This document shows positions 62,357-64,000 of a DNA stretch of 64,000 nt, piece by piece (within the stretch, counting starts at the first letter, position 1; every line of letters begins with the position of its first letter). The notes beneath the pieces were generated by a model, which made no database searches, was not told where the DNA came from, and was given only the letters and a program-made list of their open reading frames with translations. The translations under genes were made by a program, and so were the position numbers. The DNA comes from Streptomyces albofaciens JCM 4342 (lineage in GTDB: Bacteria; Actinomycetota; Actinomycetes; Streptomycetales; Streptomycetaceae). Where the stretch lies: positions 3,878,501 through 3,942,500 of the forward strand of contig NZ_PDCM01000002.1 in the NCBI RefSeq assembly GCF_008634025.1. The letters are read 5' to 3'.

Positions 62357-62385
62357 AAAAGCCCCGCACCATACGGTGCGGGGCT
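62357..62385 (-). terminator. rRNA operon terminator
   Basis: An 11-bp stem (62360-62370 with 62375-62385), 4-base loop, followed on the minus strand by TTTT, lies 14 bases past the end of 5S rRNA. It is one of few terminators here with a U-tract. Confidence 0.9.
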
Positions 62386-62398
62386 CCCCACAAAAATT

Positions 62399-62517
62399 GT
62401 TCGGCGGCGTCCTACTCTCCCACAGGGTCCCCCCTGCAGTACCATCGGCGCTGAAAGGCTTAGCTTCCGGGTTCGGAATGTAACCGGGCGTTTCCCTAAC
62501 GCTATGACCACCGAAAC
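62399..62517 (-). rRNA. rrf: 5S ribosomal RNA
   Basis: On the minus strand the RNA starts GTTTCGGTGGTCATAGCG, contains CCCGGTTACATTCCGAACC and ends ACGCCGCCGAAC, all diagnostic for actinobacterial 5S. The 5' and 3' ends are complementary. Length is about 119 bases; the ends may shift by 1-2 bases. Confidence 0.95.
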
Positions 62518-62592
62518 ACTATGAAGATGAACTCCAGCCAGCAAGGCGAGTTCGTTACTTCAGAACTAACACAGTGGACGCGAGCAACTGAG
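62518..62592 (-). other. 23S-5S spacer
   Basis: About 75 bases, AT-richer than the rest, with no tRNA. It is part of the rRNA primary transcript. Confidence 0.7.

Positions 62593-64000
<1,408 letters not shown>

Overview
The window looks like a core-chromosome segment of a Streptomyces or close relative. GC content is very high, GTG and TTG starts are common, and many genes have no leader because a -10 box sits 6-7 bases before the start codon. Genus-typical genes are present: the nickel regulator Nur, the WhiG anti-sigma factor RsiG with two c-di-GMP motifs, DUF397/DUF5753 regulators, and PhoP-box control of pst.

Layout. 1-6.9 kb: end of an alpha/beta hydrolase, a heterodimeric ABC exporter (minus strand), a MoaD/ThiS protein with a membrane protein bearing a Gln/Tyr/Gly/Pro-rich tail, and a DUF2993 lipid-binding protein. 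7.1-10.3 kb: sulfur block, with a short Cys-containing leader peptide, a rhodanese, a DUF1416 protein and a DsrE protein, then a 33-residue membrane peptide and a nitrobindin-like protein. 10.3-14.1 kb: a cobalamin riboswitch in front of a BtuCDF-type importer, then nur. 14-19.4 kb: ygfZ, dtd, rsiG, an asparaginase, an Eis-type acetyltransferase and an ankyrin protein. 19.4-35.9 kb is more variable: lipase and thioesterase remnants, a SoxR-type promoter before an FMN reductase, two HxlR regulators, a carotenoid oxygenase, a HemK-like methyltransferase behind a structured leader, a class-II UvrA, VOC proteins, an orphan P450 and several different tandem repeats. 36-39 kb: a PP2C phosphatase and an NlpC/P60 hydrolase. 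39-45.3 kb: phosphate block, with a PHO box, pstSCAB and the convergent low-affinity pair pit/DUF47. 45.4-50.3 kb: csoR with its operator, a LppX-like lipoprotein, a bicovalent flavoprotein and a PAP2 phosphatase.

50.5-61.7 kb holds the most unusual system, a type IV secretion-like gene set. It has a peptidoglycan hydrolase (lytic transglycosylase plus NlpC/P60), a small two-helix membrane protein, a VirB8-like protein, a polytopic VirB6-like protein, an SCO6880-type VirB3/B4-N protein, a VirB4-like ATPase with intact Walker motifs, and a VirD4-like coupling protein that appears to have lost both Walker motifs. I see no relaxase, integrase or tRNA attachment site. A regulatory cassette (HATPase, XRE/DUF5753 and two DUF397-type proteins) sits between the hydrolase and the rest.

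61.7-64 kb: a GNAT gene, then the 3' end of an rRNA operon on the minus strand (5S, partial 23S) with a strong terminator. Most assignments rest on motifs and family resemblance read by eye; no database search was run.
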